From: JAALKW01 sp963974485
Lineage (GTDB): Bacteria > Pseudomonadota > Gammaproteobacteria > Legionellales > Legionellaceae
Direction: 5' to 3'
Length of the DNA stretch: 64,000 nucleotides
Assembly: GCA_963974485.1 (NCBI GenBank)
Contig: CAXBBS010000010.1
Span: forward strand, 1-64,000
The position numbers and the translations under genes are program-made. Within the stretch, counting starts at the first letter, position 1. Each line of letters opens with the position of its first letter. Below, piece by piece: positions 18,983-27,445 of this stretch. The notes under the pieces were generated by a model, which was not told where the DNA came from, did no database searches, and saw only the letters and a list, made by a program, of their open reading frames with translations.

Positions 18983-19357
18983 ATGAATGAACTAACGGAT
19001 GTGGTACCTGATGTTAAATTTCGTTTTCATGTAAAATATCCAACGTTAGAAGAGTGCTATGCCTACGGGTATGAATCTGCACGTGCGGATGTACAAGAAG
19101 ACGATAATCCTTACGTAACAAATTCTCTTAATTATGAACAATGGAGTGAAGGCTGGTGGGCTGGTTTTTATGATGATCAACCGTTGTTTAGTTTTGACGC
19201 GGAACATCCTGAAGATGATAGGGCTATTTTAGCGCCAGCAAATGATCATTCGTTTCATGGTGTCTGTGAAAATTATTTGCTTCGGGCATTAGAAATTGCC
19301 AGTGTTATCGCTGTTTCAGCTATTCTTGGTTACCAAGTGATTGATTTAGTGGCTTAA
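18983..19357 (+). CDS. Small protein with ribosome modulation factor-like segment
   Basis: This 124-aa protein resembles ribosome modulation factor in the pattern GY-x2-A-x9-NPY-x9-W-x2-GW-x2-G (residues about 31-60: YAYGYESARADVQEDDNPY then EQWSEGWWAGF). RMF pairs 70S ribosomes into inactive 100S dimers in stationary phase. Unlike basic RMF, this protein is acidic and ends with a hydrophobic helix (about 101-120). The Legionella transmission-trait protein LetE is a conceivable relative, which I could not test. The ATG at 18983 is chosen because GAAGGAG lies 8 bases upstream. It is monocistronic. Confidence 0.55.
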   Translation: MNELTDVVPDVKFRFHVKYPTLEECYAYGYESARADVQEDDNPYVTNSLNYEQWSEGWWAGFYDDQPLFSFDAEHPEDDRAILAPANDHSFHGVCENYLLRALEIASVIAVSAILGYQVIDLVA

Positions 19358-19397
19358 TATTTAAATATATTTTTAGATTTAATTCTCCTTAATTCCT

Positions 19398-19438
19398 ACC
19401 GTCTTTATCTCGTGAACATATGACGAGGTGAAGGCAGT
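19398..19438 (+). other. Intergenic 16-bp imperfect inverted repeat
   Basis: Arms 19398-19413 and 19423-19438 pair over 16 positions with three G-U wobbles and one mismatch, enclosing a 9-base loop. No T-run follows directly, so it is not a canonical terminator. It lies between the RMF-like gene and the promoter of the ankyrin gene and may be an mRNA 3'-end structure. Confidence 0.5.
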
Positions 19439-19453
19439 AAGGAAAATTTTTAT

Positions 19454-19482
19454 TTGCAACCTAGTGTTAAATAACCTATAAA
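19454..19482 (+). promoter_or_regulatory. Candidate promoter of the ankyrin-protein gene
   Basis: TTGCAA at 19454-19459 and TATAAA at 19477-19482 are separated by exactly 17 bases, 36 bases upstream of the start codon at 19519. This is a near-consensus sigma-70 pattern in an AT-rich gap. Confidence 0.5.
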
Positions 19483-19518
19483 TAATTAATACAATTTGTT
19501 TATTAATGGTCGTGCACA

Positions 19519-21591
19519 ATGAAATCTCTCAAAGATCAATGCCTTGAAATTTGTAAATTCTCAAATGCTGATTCTTTTGGAGGCTCTAGGGCGGATGCTT
19601 GTGATGTTGCACGAAACCTAGCTACACATCTTCTTAATGCTGACGCAGTGAATATGCAGTGGAATTTTGAAAAGCCTTATACGGGTATAGAAGGGATTGT
19701 TAGCTTTTTACAATATATGGATGATGATCTTATTGGTCAATTATTAGCAAAAGGCCTGGACTTAAATCAAGAACAACATAACGGTGTACTACCTTTTACA
19801 TGGTTTATTGGTAATGCCGAAAATGATTTGGTAGATAAATTACTAACTTCTGCTGAGCAAAATCAGACGATTGATCAGCGTTTAGTCTGGATAAGCAAAA
19901 AAGATGAGATTGAGAGAGTTGAAACTATTGAAGATAAAGCGGTTGATTCATGCTCGCTTATCTTTTCAACGTCAAAAATAAGTCGTACGAGTAAAGTTGG
20001 CCAAACTCCTCTACAGCTGACTGTTGCAAAGGGGTATACCGATAAGAGCGGATCTAATCACACACTTAAGGTTGGGAATCTTCAATTAACAGAAAAATTA
20101 TTGAGTTTGGGGGCAGATAAAGAAGTTAATTATCAAGAGCCGACGAAAGGTAATACGGCACTGCATATTGCTTACATCAGACGAGACTTTGATGCTATAC
20201 AATTACTAGAAAAGCACGGTGCGTCTCAATCTATACGTAATAATGATGGCGAAACACCAGCAGATATGCTGTCATTATCATTTAACCAAGTTAAAAAATT
20301 ACTGGAATTTCATACGTCACCTGATGGACACCCAAATACATTTCGTTTGAATGAAGCTGAATTTAACGACCCAGTGAATTTAAAGAACATTCAGAAAGGT
20401 GTTAAAAATGATCGTCAAATCATGAATGTTGAGGGAAAAAACAGGAGTTTTCCGAGTAACCCATTGATATTTAATGAGATAGAATCTAGAGCAATAGAGG
20501 GTTATTATGATGTGGTATCGTCTTTAGTTCATGATGGTTGTGATCCGAGTCGAGCGATGAAATCAATACAACACAGGATAAATTTGATTGATTTTATGAC
20601 AGAGGATAGTTTGTTAATATTAGAAAAGATGCCGTGGCCTGATTATGTTGCGAAAAGACAAGAACTTGACGATAAGTATCATGGTTCGTCAAATCCGTAC
20701 ATGTACAATATGGATTACGCAGGATATGAAGCATTTCAGCGTTATTTAAGTGAGCATAAAGAAGAAGGCATAACGGAGGTAAAAGAACTTGTATCTGGAT
20801 ACGCGCCTATAATTACTCAGCTAAATCAAGGGGTAAAGCTATTAGAAGAAATGGCACTTCAAAAAGCTGCGATGCAAGATGATAAGATAATGGTGGAGCA
20901 ATTACTGGGTGAAGGGATAGAGACGCAGCGTGCAACGAAAGCGCTCGAATCAATGGTGGCAGCATTTGAGTTTAAACAAACACTTAAAACCTTATCGTTA
21001 GCCTTATTCAAACAAGAGATAACCTGGGATATTTGTTGCCAAAAAATAGACATAGCCTATGAACTTGCCGGTGGTGCATCAAACTATTATTTACCGGATC
21101 GTAAATATCAACATGATAAAGCATTTTATGAGGAAGCCAAATTTGAGTCGTTCGATAGGATTACTACGTTGATTGAAGCGGACACAGTTGAGCTTGATGA
21201 CAAGCTATTAAAATGTAAAGGCGCACTAAGTTTGATAAGTAAGCAGTATTTTTGTCCGCATTCAGTTCAGAACAAATTTAAGGAGAACCTAGCTCGAATT
21301 TCTGATCTTGCCGTAACGCAAGCAACGCTGGAAGAAAAGTACTCAGAAAGAACAAGAAAATATGATAGTACACAGAATTTTTTTGAAAATATTGATTGGA
21401 ATCTTTGTTTTAAAATCCTAAGCGGCATAGCTGCAGTAACTGGAGGTGCTATGCTTGTAGTCGGATTATTGCTTCCTGTCCCTGGGTTGGCTATTGCAGG
21501 TGCTTGTTTATTGGTGGCTGGAGTTGCCGGATACGCCGCATCGCAACAAGATCCTGAAGGCGAGGCGGAGGAGCGATCTTTTGGGGCCTGA
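19519..21591 (+). CDS. Ankyrin-repeat protein with C-terminal membrane hairpin, putative effector
   Basis: This 690-aa protein has no signal peptide. Ankyrin-like repeats occupy about residues 160-255 (GQTPLQLTVAKGY; GNTALHIAYIRRDFDAIQLL; NNDGETPADML); a degenerate repeat may occur at 60-115. The central part is helical with no recognised domain. Near the C-terminus (about 632-675) two adjacent Gly/Ala/Val-rich hydrophobic segments split by LPVPG form a membrane hairpin, followed by a short acidic tail (QDPEGEAEERSFGA). Ankyrin and hairpin architecture without a Sec signal is typical of Dot/Icm effectors in Legionella and Coxiella; the effector role is inferred. No strong ribosome-binding site precedes the ATG. 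Confidence 0.7.
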   Translation: MKSLKDQCLEICKFSNADSFGGSRADACDVARNLATHLLNADAVNMQWNFEKPYTGIEGIVSFLQYMDDDLIGQLLAKGLDLNQEQHNGVLPFTWFIGNAENDLVDKLLTSAEQNQTIDQRLVWISKKDEIERVETIEDKAVDSCSLIFSTSKISRTSKVGQTPLQLTVAKGYTDKSGSNHTLKVGNLQLTEKLLSLGADKEVNYQEPTKGNTALHIAYIRRDFDAIQLLEKHGASQSIRNNDGETPADMLSLSFNQVKKLLEFHTSPDGHPNTFRLNEAEFNDPVNLKNIQKGVKNDRQIMNVEGKNRSFPSNPLIFNEIESRAIEGYYDVVSSLVHDGCDPSRAMKSIQHRINLIDFMTEDSLLILEKMPWPDYVAKRQELDDKYHGSSNPYMYNMDYAGYEAFQRYLSEHKEEGITEVKELVSGYAPIITQLNQGVKLLEEMALQKAAMQDDKIMVEQLLGEGIETQRATKALESMVAAFEFKQTLKTLSLALFKQEITWDICCQKIDIAYELAGGASNYYLPDRKYQHDKAFYEEAKFESFDRITTLIEADTVELDDKLLKCKGALSLISKQYFCPHSVQNKFKENLARISDLAVTQATLEEKYSERTRKYDSTQNFFENIDWNLCFKILSGIAAVTGGAMLVVGLLLPVPGLAIAGACLLVAGVAGYAASQQDPEGEAEERSFGA

Positions 21592-21683
21592 TAATTGATG
21601 CGCTAAATGAAAGCCTATTCAAATAAGTATCAAAATATCGACAGAGTGAAATTTCTTCTTTCGGAAATGAGCCTGATGATATG

Positions 21684-21746
21684 TTATCTATATTATCTGT
21701 ATTATCTATATTATCTATATTATCTATATTATCTATATTTTCTATG
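21684..21746 (+). repeat. 9-bp minisatellite (TTATCTATA unit)
   Basis: Six near-identical copies of TTATCTATA run from 21684 to 21737, the second carrying one A-to-G change, followed by one degenerate copy to 21746. The unit length is a multiple of three. Short open frames exist on both strands across it (Leu-Tyr-Tyr repeats on plus, Asn-Ile-Asp repeats on minus), but neither has other support, so I treat the 21592-21830 gap as non-coding. Confidence 0.9.
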
Positions 21747-21830
21747 TCGAATTTATTCGGAGAGCTTGCCTTTTGCAAGTAAATCGAGCAGTCTATACCC
21801 ACTTTTGATATCTGAATAAACAGTGGGTGT

Positions 21831-23135
21831 ATGCGTATTAGTTCAAGCTCAGTGATAAGTCAGGGTAGTTCTCAACCAAAACTTGGCTCTGCTTGGTTAA
21901 TTTGGGGTTTGGCTGCGGCGTTTTATTTTTTTGATTATATGGCACGTGTTACGCCAAGCGTGATGCATCGGTATTTACAGCTTGATTTTGGAATGAACGA
22001 AGCGCAGTTTGGAATTTTGACCGCATCGTTTTATGTGCCTTATGTTCTGATGCAGATCCCTGTAGGCCTCATGGTTGACCGGGTCAGTATTCGCTGGCTT
22101 CTGACGATGATGTCGTTGCTTACTGCTTTTGGATGCTGTGTTTTTGGTCTTGCTGATAGCTTGGGCATCGCATCTGTTGGGCGAATGGTGATTGGCCTAA
22201 GCGCTGCCTTTGCAATGATTTCCGCTTTGCGTCTGGCTACCTCATGGTTTCCTCCTCATATGTTGGGATTACTTGCAGGTTTAACGCAGGCGCTAGGCAT
22301 GCTTGGCGCTGCAACAGGGCAAGCGCCTGTGTCTTTTTTAGTTGATCATATTGGATGGCGTCATAGCATGCTCGTGATTGCATCTCTTTTTATTTTGTTA
22401 GCAGCCTTGCTCTACCAATATGTGCGTGACAAACCCATGAAGCAAGCATGTGAATTTAAGGCTAAGCAGGAGGATACGTTAAGTCTTTTTTCCGGGGTTC
22501 GAACCGTACTCTCAAGTAAACAAACATGGATTAATGCTTTGTACGCAGGTTTTTTATTTGGACCAACGGCCGTGATTGGTGAATCGTTGGGGGCGGCTTA
22601 TTTAGAGTACGGTCGTGGGCTTCATGCGCATGCCGCAGCATTTTCTATCGGTCTTATTTTTATTGGTTGGAGTATTGGTGGCCCTTTGTCGGGTTGGTTG
22701 TCGGATAGAATGGGGCGTCGTAAACCGATCATGATTGCTTCAGCTATCTGTGGTTTTATTTTATCCTCGTTAATTATATTTTACCCCAGCCTTGATCAAG
22801 CCAAGCTTTATGTATTGTGTTTTTTATTAGGCTTTACGAACACTGGCGTTGCAATTGCTTATGCGCTTTCTACCGAGTTGCATCAACGTGTGGTGATTGG
22901 AACGGCAATTGCTTTTACTAATATGGCTTCTATATTAGTGGGCGCAGTTTTACAGCCCGTTGTAGGAAAATTAGTCGATCATATTGCAGGGGCACAAGCG
23001 TATAACGTGGAGCATATTTTATTATCAGATTTTCAGTTTGGTTTAAAAATATTGCCGGCTTGCTCGTTAATTGCTCTTGCCTTAGCGCTAATGTTAAAAG
23101 AAACTTATTGTAACCCCTTGAAAAGTGAAGTTTAA
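21831..23135 (+). CDS. Major facilitator superfamily transporter
   Basis: This 434-aa inner-membrane protein has twelve predicted transmembrane helices. The MFS motif A appears as GLMVDRVSIRW between helices 2 and 3, with a second copy GWLSDRMGRRKP in the C-terminal half. A charged cytoplasmic loop (about 198-225) separates the two halves. It resembles organic-anion and phagosomal-type (Pht-like) MFS permeases of Legionellales and Francisella, but the substrate cannot be assigned. The start at 21831 follows GTGGGTGT, a poor ribosome-binding site. Confidence 0.85.
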   Translation: MRISSSSVISQGSSQPKLGSAWLIWGLAAAFYFFDYMARVTPSVMHRYLQLDFGMNEAQFGILTASFYVPYVLMQIPVGLMVDRVSIRWLLTMMSLLTAFGCCVFGLADSLGIASVGRMVIGLSAAFAMISALRLATSWFPPHMLGLLAGLTQALGMLGAATGQAPVSFLVDHIGWRHSMLVIASLFILLAALLYQYVRDKPMKQACEFKAKQEDTLSLFSGVRTVLSSKQTWINALYAGFLFGPTAVIGESLGAAYLEYGRGLHAHAAAFSIGLIFIGWSIGGPLSGWLSDRMGRRKPIMIASAICGFILSSLIIFYPSLDQAKLYVLCFLLGFTNTGVAIAYALSTELHQRVVIGTAIAFTNMASILVGAVLQPVVGKLVDHIAGAQAYNVEHILLSDFQFGLKILPACSLIALALALMLKETYCNPLKSEV

Positions 23136-23235
23136 GGCTTCTCACTAAGGCCATCTCATGTTCTAATGGTAGGCTGATTATCTCATGGTCCAAACGCGTG
23201 TGTTTTCGAACATGAAGATAAATACGGAGAGAGAG

Positions 23236-24690
23236 ATGAAACGAATCGTAAGTGTGCTAGTTTTGTTGGTTGTGATTGTTCTTGGTGGCTACTTTATTAC
23301 GGGGCTTGTGACCGAAAATACCTTAAAAAAGAATGTCGGTACGTTTAACCAAGCTAATCTTCTTTCTGTTGAATTAACCGAATATCATCGTGGTTTACTG
23401 AAGTCAGACGCTACATTAACATGGCAAATACAAACACCTGAAAAAATTATCCATCAAGAAAATGGGCGCTCACTCGTCGTTCCACCCAAAAGCTATATTT
23501 TTGATATGCCATTTACGATTTACCATGGCCCTATGATGTTTGACCATGGTCACCTACGTTTGGGTTTAGGTCTAGCTCGTGGCGAATTAGATTTACCTGA
23601 GGCTTATCTGAACGAATTTCATGAAACATTTACTTCGCAATCAACACCACCGCGATTAATGCTTCATGCGTATATTTCCTACCTCAATAAAACTCAGCTT
23701 GAAGTAGAGCTTCCAGCATTTAAATTATTTTCTAAAGACGATCAAGCAAACCATGTTGAATGGCGTGGCATGAACAGCTCGTTTGTGTTTTCACCTACAC
23801 GTGAAGATATGCAAGGTGATATTACGATTGATGGTTTACACGTGATGGGTAAGCAGCTTCAACTAGTTCTTGAGCACCTGACGAGTTCTTATGATGTGCA
23901 TCAGGCCAAAAATGGACTTTATTTAGGAAAAGCTCAAGTTCATTTACCAATGCTTCAACTGACCGATCAAGACAACGCAAAACTAAACATCAAACAGGTT
24001 GAGGTCACTTCAAACAGTGAGGTTGATAACGCTCTTTTTGCATCACAGATTCATGTTTCATTTAAAACATTCATGATGCATAAAAAAACATACGGTCCTG
24101 CCGAACTTGATCTATCAGTTCATCATTTAAATGCCGAAGTTTTAGCTGACTTAAATGACCGAGCGCAACAATTACAACAGGCGAGTTTAAATCGGGCTGA
24201 AGCGCAACAAGCGCTCTTATCGTTGTTGCCCGATGTTCCTCAGTTATTAAGTAAAGGTGCTGTTTTTGAAATTAAGACGCTTAAAATTAAATTACCTGAT
24301 GGATTGATGGACGCCTCTTTACGTATTGCTTTTCCTGAAAAAGAAGCCGATGCACCTCTTCAAATGCTTCCACGAGTGGAAGGTGCGGGGCAATTAAAAA
24401 TGCCTGCTGTCTTTGTGAAATCATTATTTGTACGCTCCTATAAACAAAAATTATTGATGGCATCAATGAATGCCGATTCACCTGTTACAGAAGAACCAGA
24501 CGCAGCGAATGCAGCACCGGTTAACCTAGATCAACAAGCAATCCATCAGGCAGATCAGACTTTGGCTGGCTTGATTCAAGCGGGGGCATTTGAGGCCAAA
24601 GAGCGTGATTATGTTCTGGATCTGAAGCTTTCCGCTGGGCGTTTGTTGGTGAATGGGCATCCATTTAATTCGGGGATGCTAAATTTTTAA
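23236..24690 (+). CDS. DUF945 (YdgA-like) family membrane-anchored protein
   Basis: This 484-aa protein has an N-terminal uncleaved membrane anchor (about 5-25, VSVLVLLVVIVLGGYF) and a large predicted periplasmic part rich in beta-strands. The opening pattern, a helix then NVGTFNQANLLSVELTEYHRGLLKSD, and the later inner/outer YHGPM segment match the YdgA/DUF945 family, whose function is not settled. The ATG at 23236 sits directly after a GGAGAGAGAG ribosome-binding site; the in-frame start at 23185 is less likely. It stands 72 bases upstream of fis. Confidence 0.75.
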   Translation: MKRIVSVLVLLVVIVLGGYFITGLVTENTLKKNVGTFNQANLLSVELTEYHRGLLKSDATLTWQIQTPEKIIHQENGRSLVVPPKSYIFDMPFTIYHGPMMFDHGHLRLGLGLARGELDLPEAYLNEFHETFTSQSTPPRLMLHAYISYLNKTQLEVELPAFKLFSKDDQANHVEWRGMNSSFVFSPTREDMQGDITIDGLHVMGKQLQLVLEHLTSSYDVHQAKNGLYLGKAQVHLPMLQLTDQDNAKLNIKQVEVTSNSEVDNALFASQIHVSFKTFMMHKKTYGPAELDLSVHHLNAEVLADLNDRAQQLQQASLNRAEAQQALLSLLPDVPQLLSKGAVFEIKTLKIKLPDGLMDASLRIAFPEKEADAPLQMLPRVEGAGQLKMPAVFVKSLFVRSYKQKLLMASMNADSPVTEEPDAANAAPVNLDQQAIHQADQTLAGLIQAGAFEAKERDYVLDLKLSAGRLLVNGHPFNSGMLNF

Positions 24691-24762
24691 AACCCTGTGG
24701 GTCGTTCATGACGTTGATGATTGACAATTATCTTTGAAAAGAAAACGAAGGAGTTACATAGC

Positions 24763-25044
24763 ATGACTAGTATTACTAATGAAAACCAAGAGATCTCTGT
24801 CTCTCTGGCTTCAAGTGTTACCCAATCAGTTCAGCAATATTTTTCTGAGTTGAGAGGCGAAGATCCTGTTGATTTATATCAGTTTGTACTGGAAGAAGTA
24901 GAAACACCTTTATTTCGTGCTGTTATGGAGCATTGCAAATACAATCAATCACGTGCTGCTCTTATGCTAGGTATTAGCCGAGGAACATTGCGAACAAAAC
25001 TTCGTCGTTATTTTGATGATAAATACGTTGGAACGCGCGATTAA
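24763..25044 (+). CDS. fis: DNA-binding protein Fis
   Basis: This 93-aa nucleoid-associated transcription factor bends DNA and controls growth-phase and virulence genes. The C-terminal helix-turn-helix YNQSRAALMLGISRGTLRTK matches the Fis family closely, and the DLYQFVLEEVETPLFRAVM helices form the dimer core. The ATG at 24763 is preferred because AAGGAG lies nine bases upstream. It appears monocistronic (no dusB upstream, unlike E. coli) and is closed by a strong terminator. Legionella carries several Fis paralogues. Confidence 0.93.
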   Translation: MTSITNENQEISVSLASSVTQSVQQYFSELRGEDPVDLYQFVLEEVETPLFRAVMEHCKYNQSRAALMLGISRGTLRTKLRRYFDDKYVGTRD

Positions 25045-25056
25045 TCTATTGCTGTT

Positions 25057-25090
25057 AAAAAAAGAGCTTCTATTAGAAGCTCTTTTTTTT
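25057..25090. terminator. Bidirectional rho-independent terminator between fis and prs
   Basis: An 8-bp GC-containing stem (AGAGCTTC / GAAGCTCT) with loop TATTA is extended by an A-run on one side and a T-run on the other. It can end both the fis transcript and the opposing prs transcript. Confidence 0.9.
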
Positions 25091-25122
25091 AATTTTGATT
25101 TAAATAAAATGAAATTTATTTA

Positions 25123-26070
25123 TTATTCATTAAACATTGAGCTTACAGATTCCTCGATATTCACGCGCTTAATGGCTTGGGCGAGCATCGTAGCAAGACT
25201 TACGACTCTAATTTTAGTGCAAGCAACCGTTGCTTCTGAACCCGCAATGGTATCTGTGACAACAATCTCATCCAATGAAGAATGATTGATGTTTTCGATA
25301 GCTGCTCCGGACAAAACAGGGTGAGTGATATAGGCTGTTACACTTTTTGCGCCTGATTTTTTAAGCTCTGCAGCAGCAGAACAGAGTGTTCCTGCTGTAT
25401 CTACGATGTCATCGATAATTATGCAATTCCGGCCGGATGGATCGCCAATCAAGTGCATAACCTCGGACTTATTCGGTCCACTTCGGCGTTTATCAATAAT
25501 GCAAAGCTCTGCGTCATCTAATTTTTTTGCGATAGCTCGTGCTCGAACCACACCACCTACATCAGGCGAAACAACCATGATGTTATCGAGTTTTTGTGCT
25601 TTAATATCAGTGATTAAAACCGGTGTTGTATATAAGTTATCAACAGGAATATAAAAAAAGCCTTGGATTTGATCTGCATGTAAATCGACAGTAAGAATTC
25701 GAGAAATACCGACCGTCTCAAGCATATCAGCAACAATTTTTGCAGTGATTGCAACGCGTGCTGAGCGAACGCGTCTGTCTTGTCTTGCATAGCCAAAATA
25801 AGGAATGACAGCCGTGATACGACCGGCAGACGAACGCCTAAGCGCATCGGCCATGGTCAGCAGTTCCATCAGGTGATCGTTTGCAGGCGCCGAGGTTGAT
25901 TGAATAATAAAAACATCTTTTCCTCGCACGTTCTCAAGAATTTCTACCATGGTTTCACCATCACTGAATGTACTGATGGTTGCTTTTCCTAGCGGAATAT
26001 TTAAGTGGGATGAGACATGTAGAGCAAGTTCGGGTGTGGCATTTCCAGTAAAAATCATCATGTTAGACAT
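25123..26070 (-). CDS. prs: Ribose-phosphate pyrophosphokinase
   Basis: This 315-aa enzyme makes PRPP from ribose 5-phosphate and ATP for nucleotide, histidine and NAD synthesis. The family signature DLHADQIQGFFYIPVDNLY is present, with the flexible catalytic loop KRRSGPNKSEV and the PRPP loop CIIIDDIVDTAGTL. The N-terminus (IFTGNATPELALHVSSHLNI) and length match E. coli Prs. tRNA-Gln lies 37 bases upstream on the same strand. Confidence 0.97.
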   Translation of the reverse strand: MSNMMIFTGNATPELALHVSSHLNIPLGKATISTFSDGETMVEILENVRGKDVFIIQSTSAPANDHLMELLTMADALRRSSAGRITAVIPYFGYARQDRRVRSARVAITAKIVADMLETVGISRILTVDLHADQIQGFFYIPVDNLYTTPVLITDIKAQKLDNIMVVSPDVGGVVRARAIAKKLDDAELCIIDKRRSGPNKSEVMHLIGDPSGRNCIIIDDIVDTAGTLCSAAAELKKSGAKSVTAYITHPVLSGAAIENINHSSLDEIVVTDTIAGSEATVACTKIRVVSLATMLAQAIKRVNIEESVSSMFNE

Positions 26071-26106
26071 GTGAAGCGCCTTCAGGTTTAGTGGGTAAGA
26101 AGAGAT

Positions 26107-26182
26107 TGGCTGGGGTGCTAGGAGTCGAACCTAGGTATGCAGGGATCAAAACCCTGTGCCTTAACCACTTGGCGACACCCCA
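26107..26182 (-). tRNA. tRNA-Gln (anticodon TTG)
   Basis: Read on the minus strand the 76 bases fold as a full cloverleaf: acceptor TGGGGTG with CACCCCA, discriminator G, encoded CCA end, D-arm GCC/GGC, anticodon stem CAGGG/CCCTG with loop TTTTGAT (anticodon TTG, reading CAA) and T-arm CTAGG-TTCGACT-CCTAG. A tRNA-Gln directly before prs is conserved in Pseudomonas and relatives. Confidence 0.97.
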
Positions 26183-26267
26183 ATTATATCGTTGTTCATT
26201 CCCTGAACTTGCATTGCAACATGACGCTGCAAATTTTCGAGTATTTTGCCGGTATATCATGCGCTTG

Positions 26268-26897
26268 TCAATGGGTTTTCCAACGTTTTATGATGATTTT
26301 TAGGTTTCCTTTAGGACCTTGCACCTGAATTTTCGAAGGTAGGCTAAGATCTTCATTAGTTGTGTAATTTAAATACTTGACGGTATATCCCGCTTGTTTT
26401 AATTCACTTAAATGCTTGGTTTGATCATCTTGCTCATATTGAGCTGATTGAACCGTACCGGGCGCAGGTAAACCTCTAATCCAGTAATACAAATTTTGAA
26501 TAGGTATGCGAATGCCGGTTTGCTGATACATTAAATCATCCGCGTTATGTGATTTTGTGCGTTTCTCGGCATTTTGATAAGTCACAATACCATGCTTCTT
26601 CTCAATCATCATGCTACCACCACCAAGTGGCCCAAAAAGACGAATTTGATAATTGTCCGGGCCGTTTTGCTTCCAGTTGATTGAGGCTGTCCAAGCTTCG
26701 GTTTTATTTTTAGCCGCAATCGCACCGATGATGGTCCAAGACGATACCTGTTGAGCGGTGCGTTTTTTATGTGCTTTGGAGGCTTGGGTTGGCTCAGAAG
26801 ATTTGAATGCTGTATCCGGCGCTTTGGGTGGCGCACAGCCGGTTACACAAATAAAACTAAGAGCTAGCACGAACGATTTCCAATTTATCATATGCAC
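26268..26897 (-). CDS. lolB: Outer-membrane lipoprotein receptor LolB
   Basis: This 209-aa lipoprotein receives lipoproteins from LolA and inserts them into the outer membrane. It has a lipoprotein signal peptide ending in VTGCAPP (Cys about residue 21) and the LolB fold, seen in WTIIGAIAAKNKTEAWTASINW, a central LFGPLGGGSMMIE strand-turn and the family motif NLYYWIRGLPAPG. Two in-frame ATG codons begin the gene, two codons apart. In many gammaproteobacteria ispE follows lolB, but here the next gene downstream is tRNA-Gln after 85 bases. Confidence 0.92.
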   Translation of the reverse strand: MHMINWKSFVLALSFICVTGCAPPKAPDTAFKSSEPTQASKAHKKRTAQQVSSWTIIGAIAAKNKTEAWTASINWKQNGPDNYQIRLFGPLGGGSMMIEKKHGIVTYQNAEKRTKSHNADDLMYQQTGIRIPIQNLYYWIRGLPAPGTVQSAQYEQDDQTKHLSELKQAGYTVKYLNYTTNEDLSLPSKIQVQGPKGNLKIIIKRWKTH

Positions 26898-26971
26898 ATG
26901 CCGTGTTGAGTTAGTTACTTTCTATTAACAATACGCTAGACTTTGTTTAGGTTCAATCCATCTAATTTATC

Positions 26972-27445
26972 ATGACGAAAGCTATCTACCCGGGAACTTT
27001 TGATCCGATTACCAACGGCCATGTTGATTTAATCACGCGAGCTGCCAAGCTTTTTCCTAGTTTGGTGGTTGCCGTTGCGAACAGTCAGCCTAAACATCCT
27101 TTTTTTTCACTTGAAAAACGCATCGCATGCGTTGAACGCGCTGTTGAGCATTTACCCGGTGTACGCGTATTAGGGTTTAGTCAGCTTTTAATCGATTTTG
27201 TACGTGAACAAGATGCCCAGGTGATTATTCGTGGCTTACGAGCTGCCTCTGATTTTGAATATGAGTTTCAATTAGCAGGCATGAATAGAAAACTTGATAA
27301 ACAGATTGAGACACTGTTTTTAACGCCGGCAGAAGAGTGTATGTTTATCTCATCAACGCTCGTACGTGAAATTTCTGCGTTGGGTGGTGACGTGTCGCAG
27401 TTTGTACCACCCGCTGTGATTGATGCGCTCAAGGCGTCAAACTAG
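26972..27445 (+). CDS. coaD: Phosphopantetheine adenylyltransferase
   Basis: This 157-aa enzyme transfers AMP from ATP to 4'-phosphopantetheine, the penultimate step of coenzyme A synthesis. The nucleotidyltransferase motif is YPGTFDPITNGHVDLI (with the T/HxGH-type NGH), followed by VVAVANSQPKHPFFSLEKR, IIRGLRAASDFEYEFQLAGMN and the C-terminal ISSTLVREISALGGDVSQFV. The 3' end overlaps plsC on the opposite strand by four bases. Confidence 0.97.
   Translation: MTKAIYPGTFDPITNGHVDLITRAAKLFPSLVVAVANSQPKHPFFSLEKRIACVERAVEHLPGVRVLGFSQLLIDFVREQDAQVIIRGLRAASDFEYEFQLAGMNRKLDKQIETLFLTPAEECMFISSTLVREISALGGDVSQFVPPAVIDALKASN

Noticed and set aside
21491..21802. 103-codon minus-strand frame with Asn-Ile-Asp repeats, and a 70-codon plus-strand frame with Leu-Tyr-Tyr repeats
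   Set aside because: Both are kept open by the 9-bp repeat. The minus frame runs antisense into the ankyrin gene, no ribosome-binding site supports either, and the flanking residues have no protein-like pattern.
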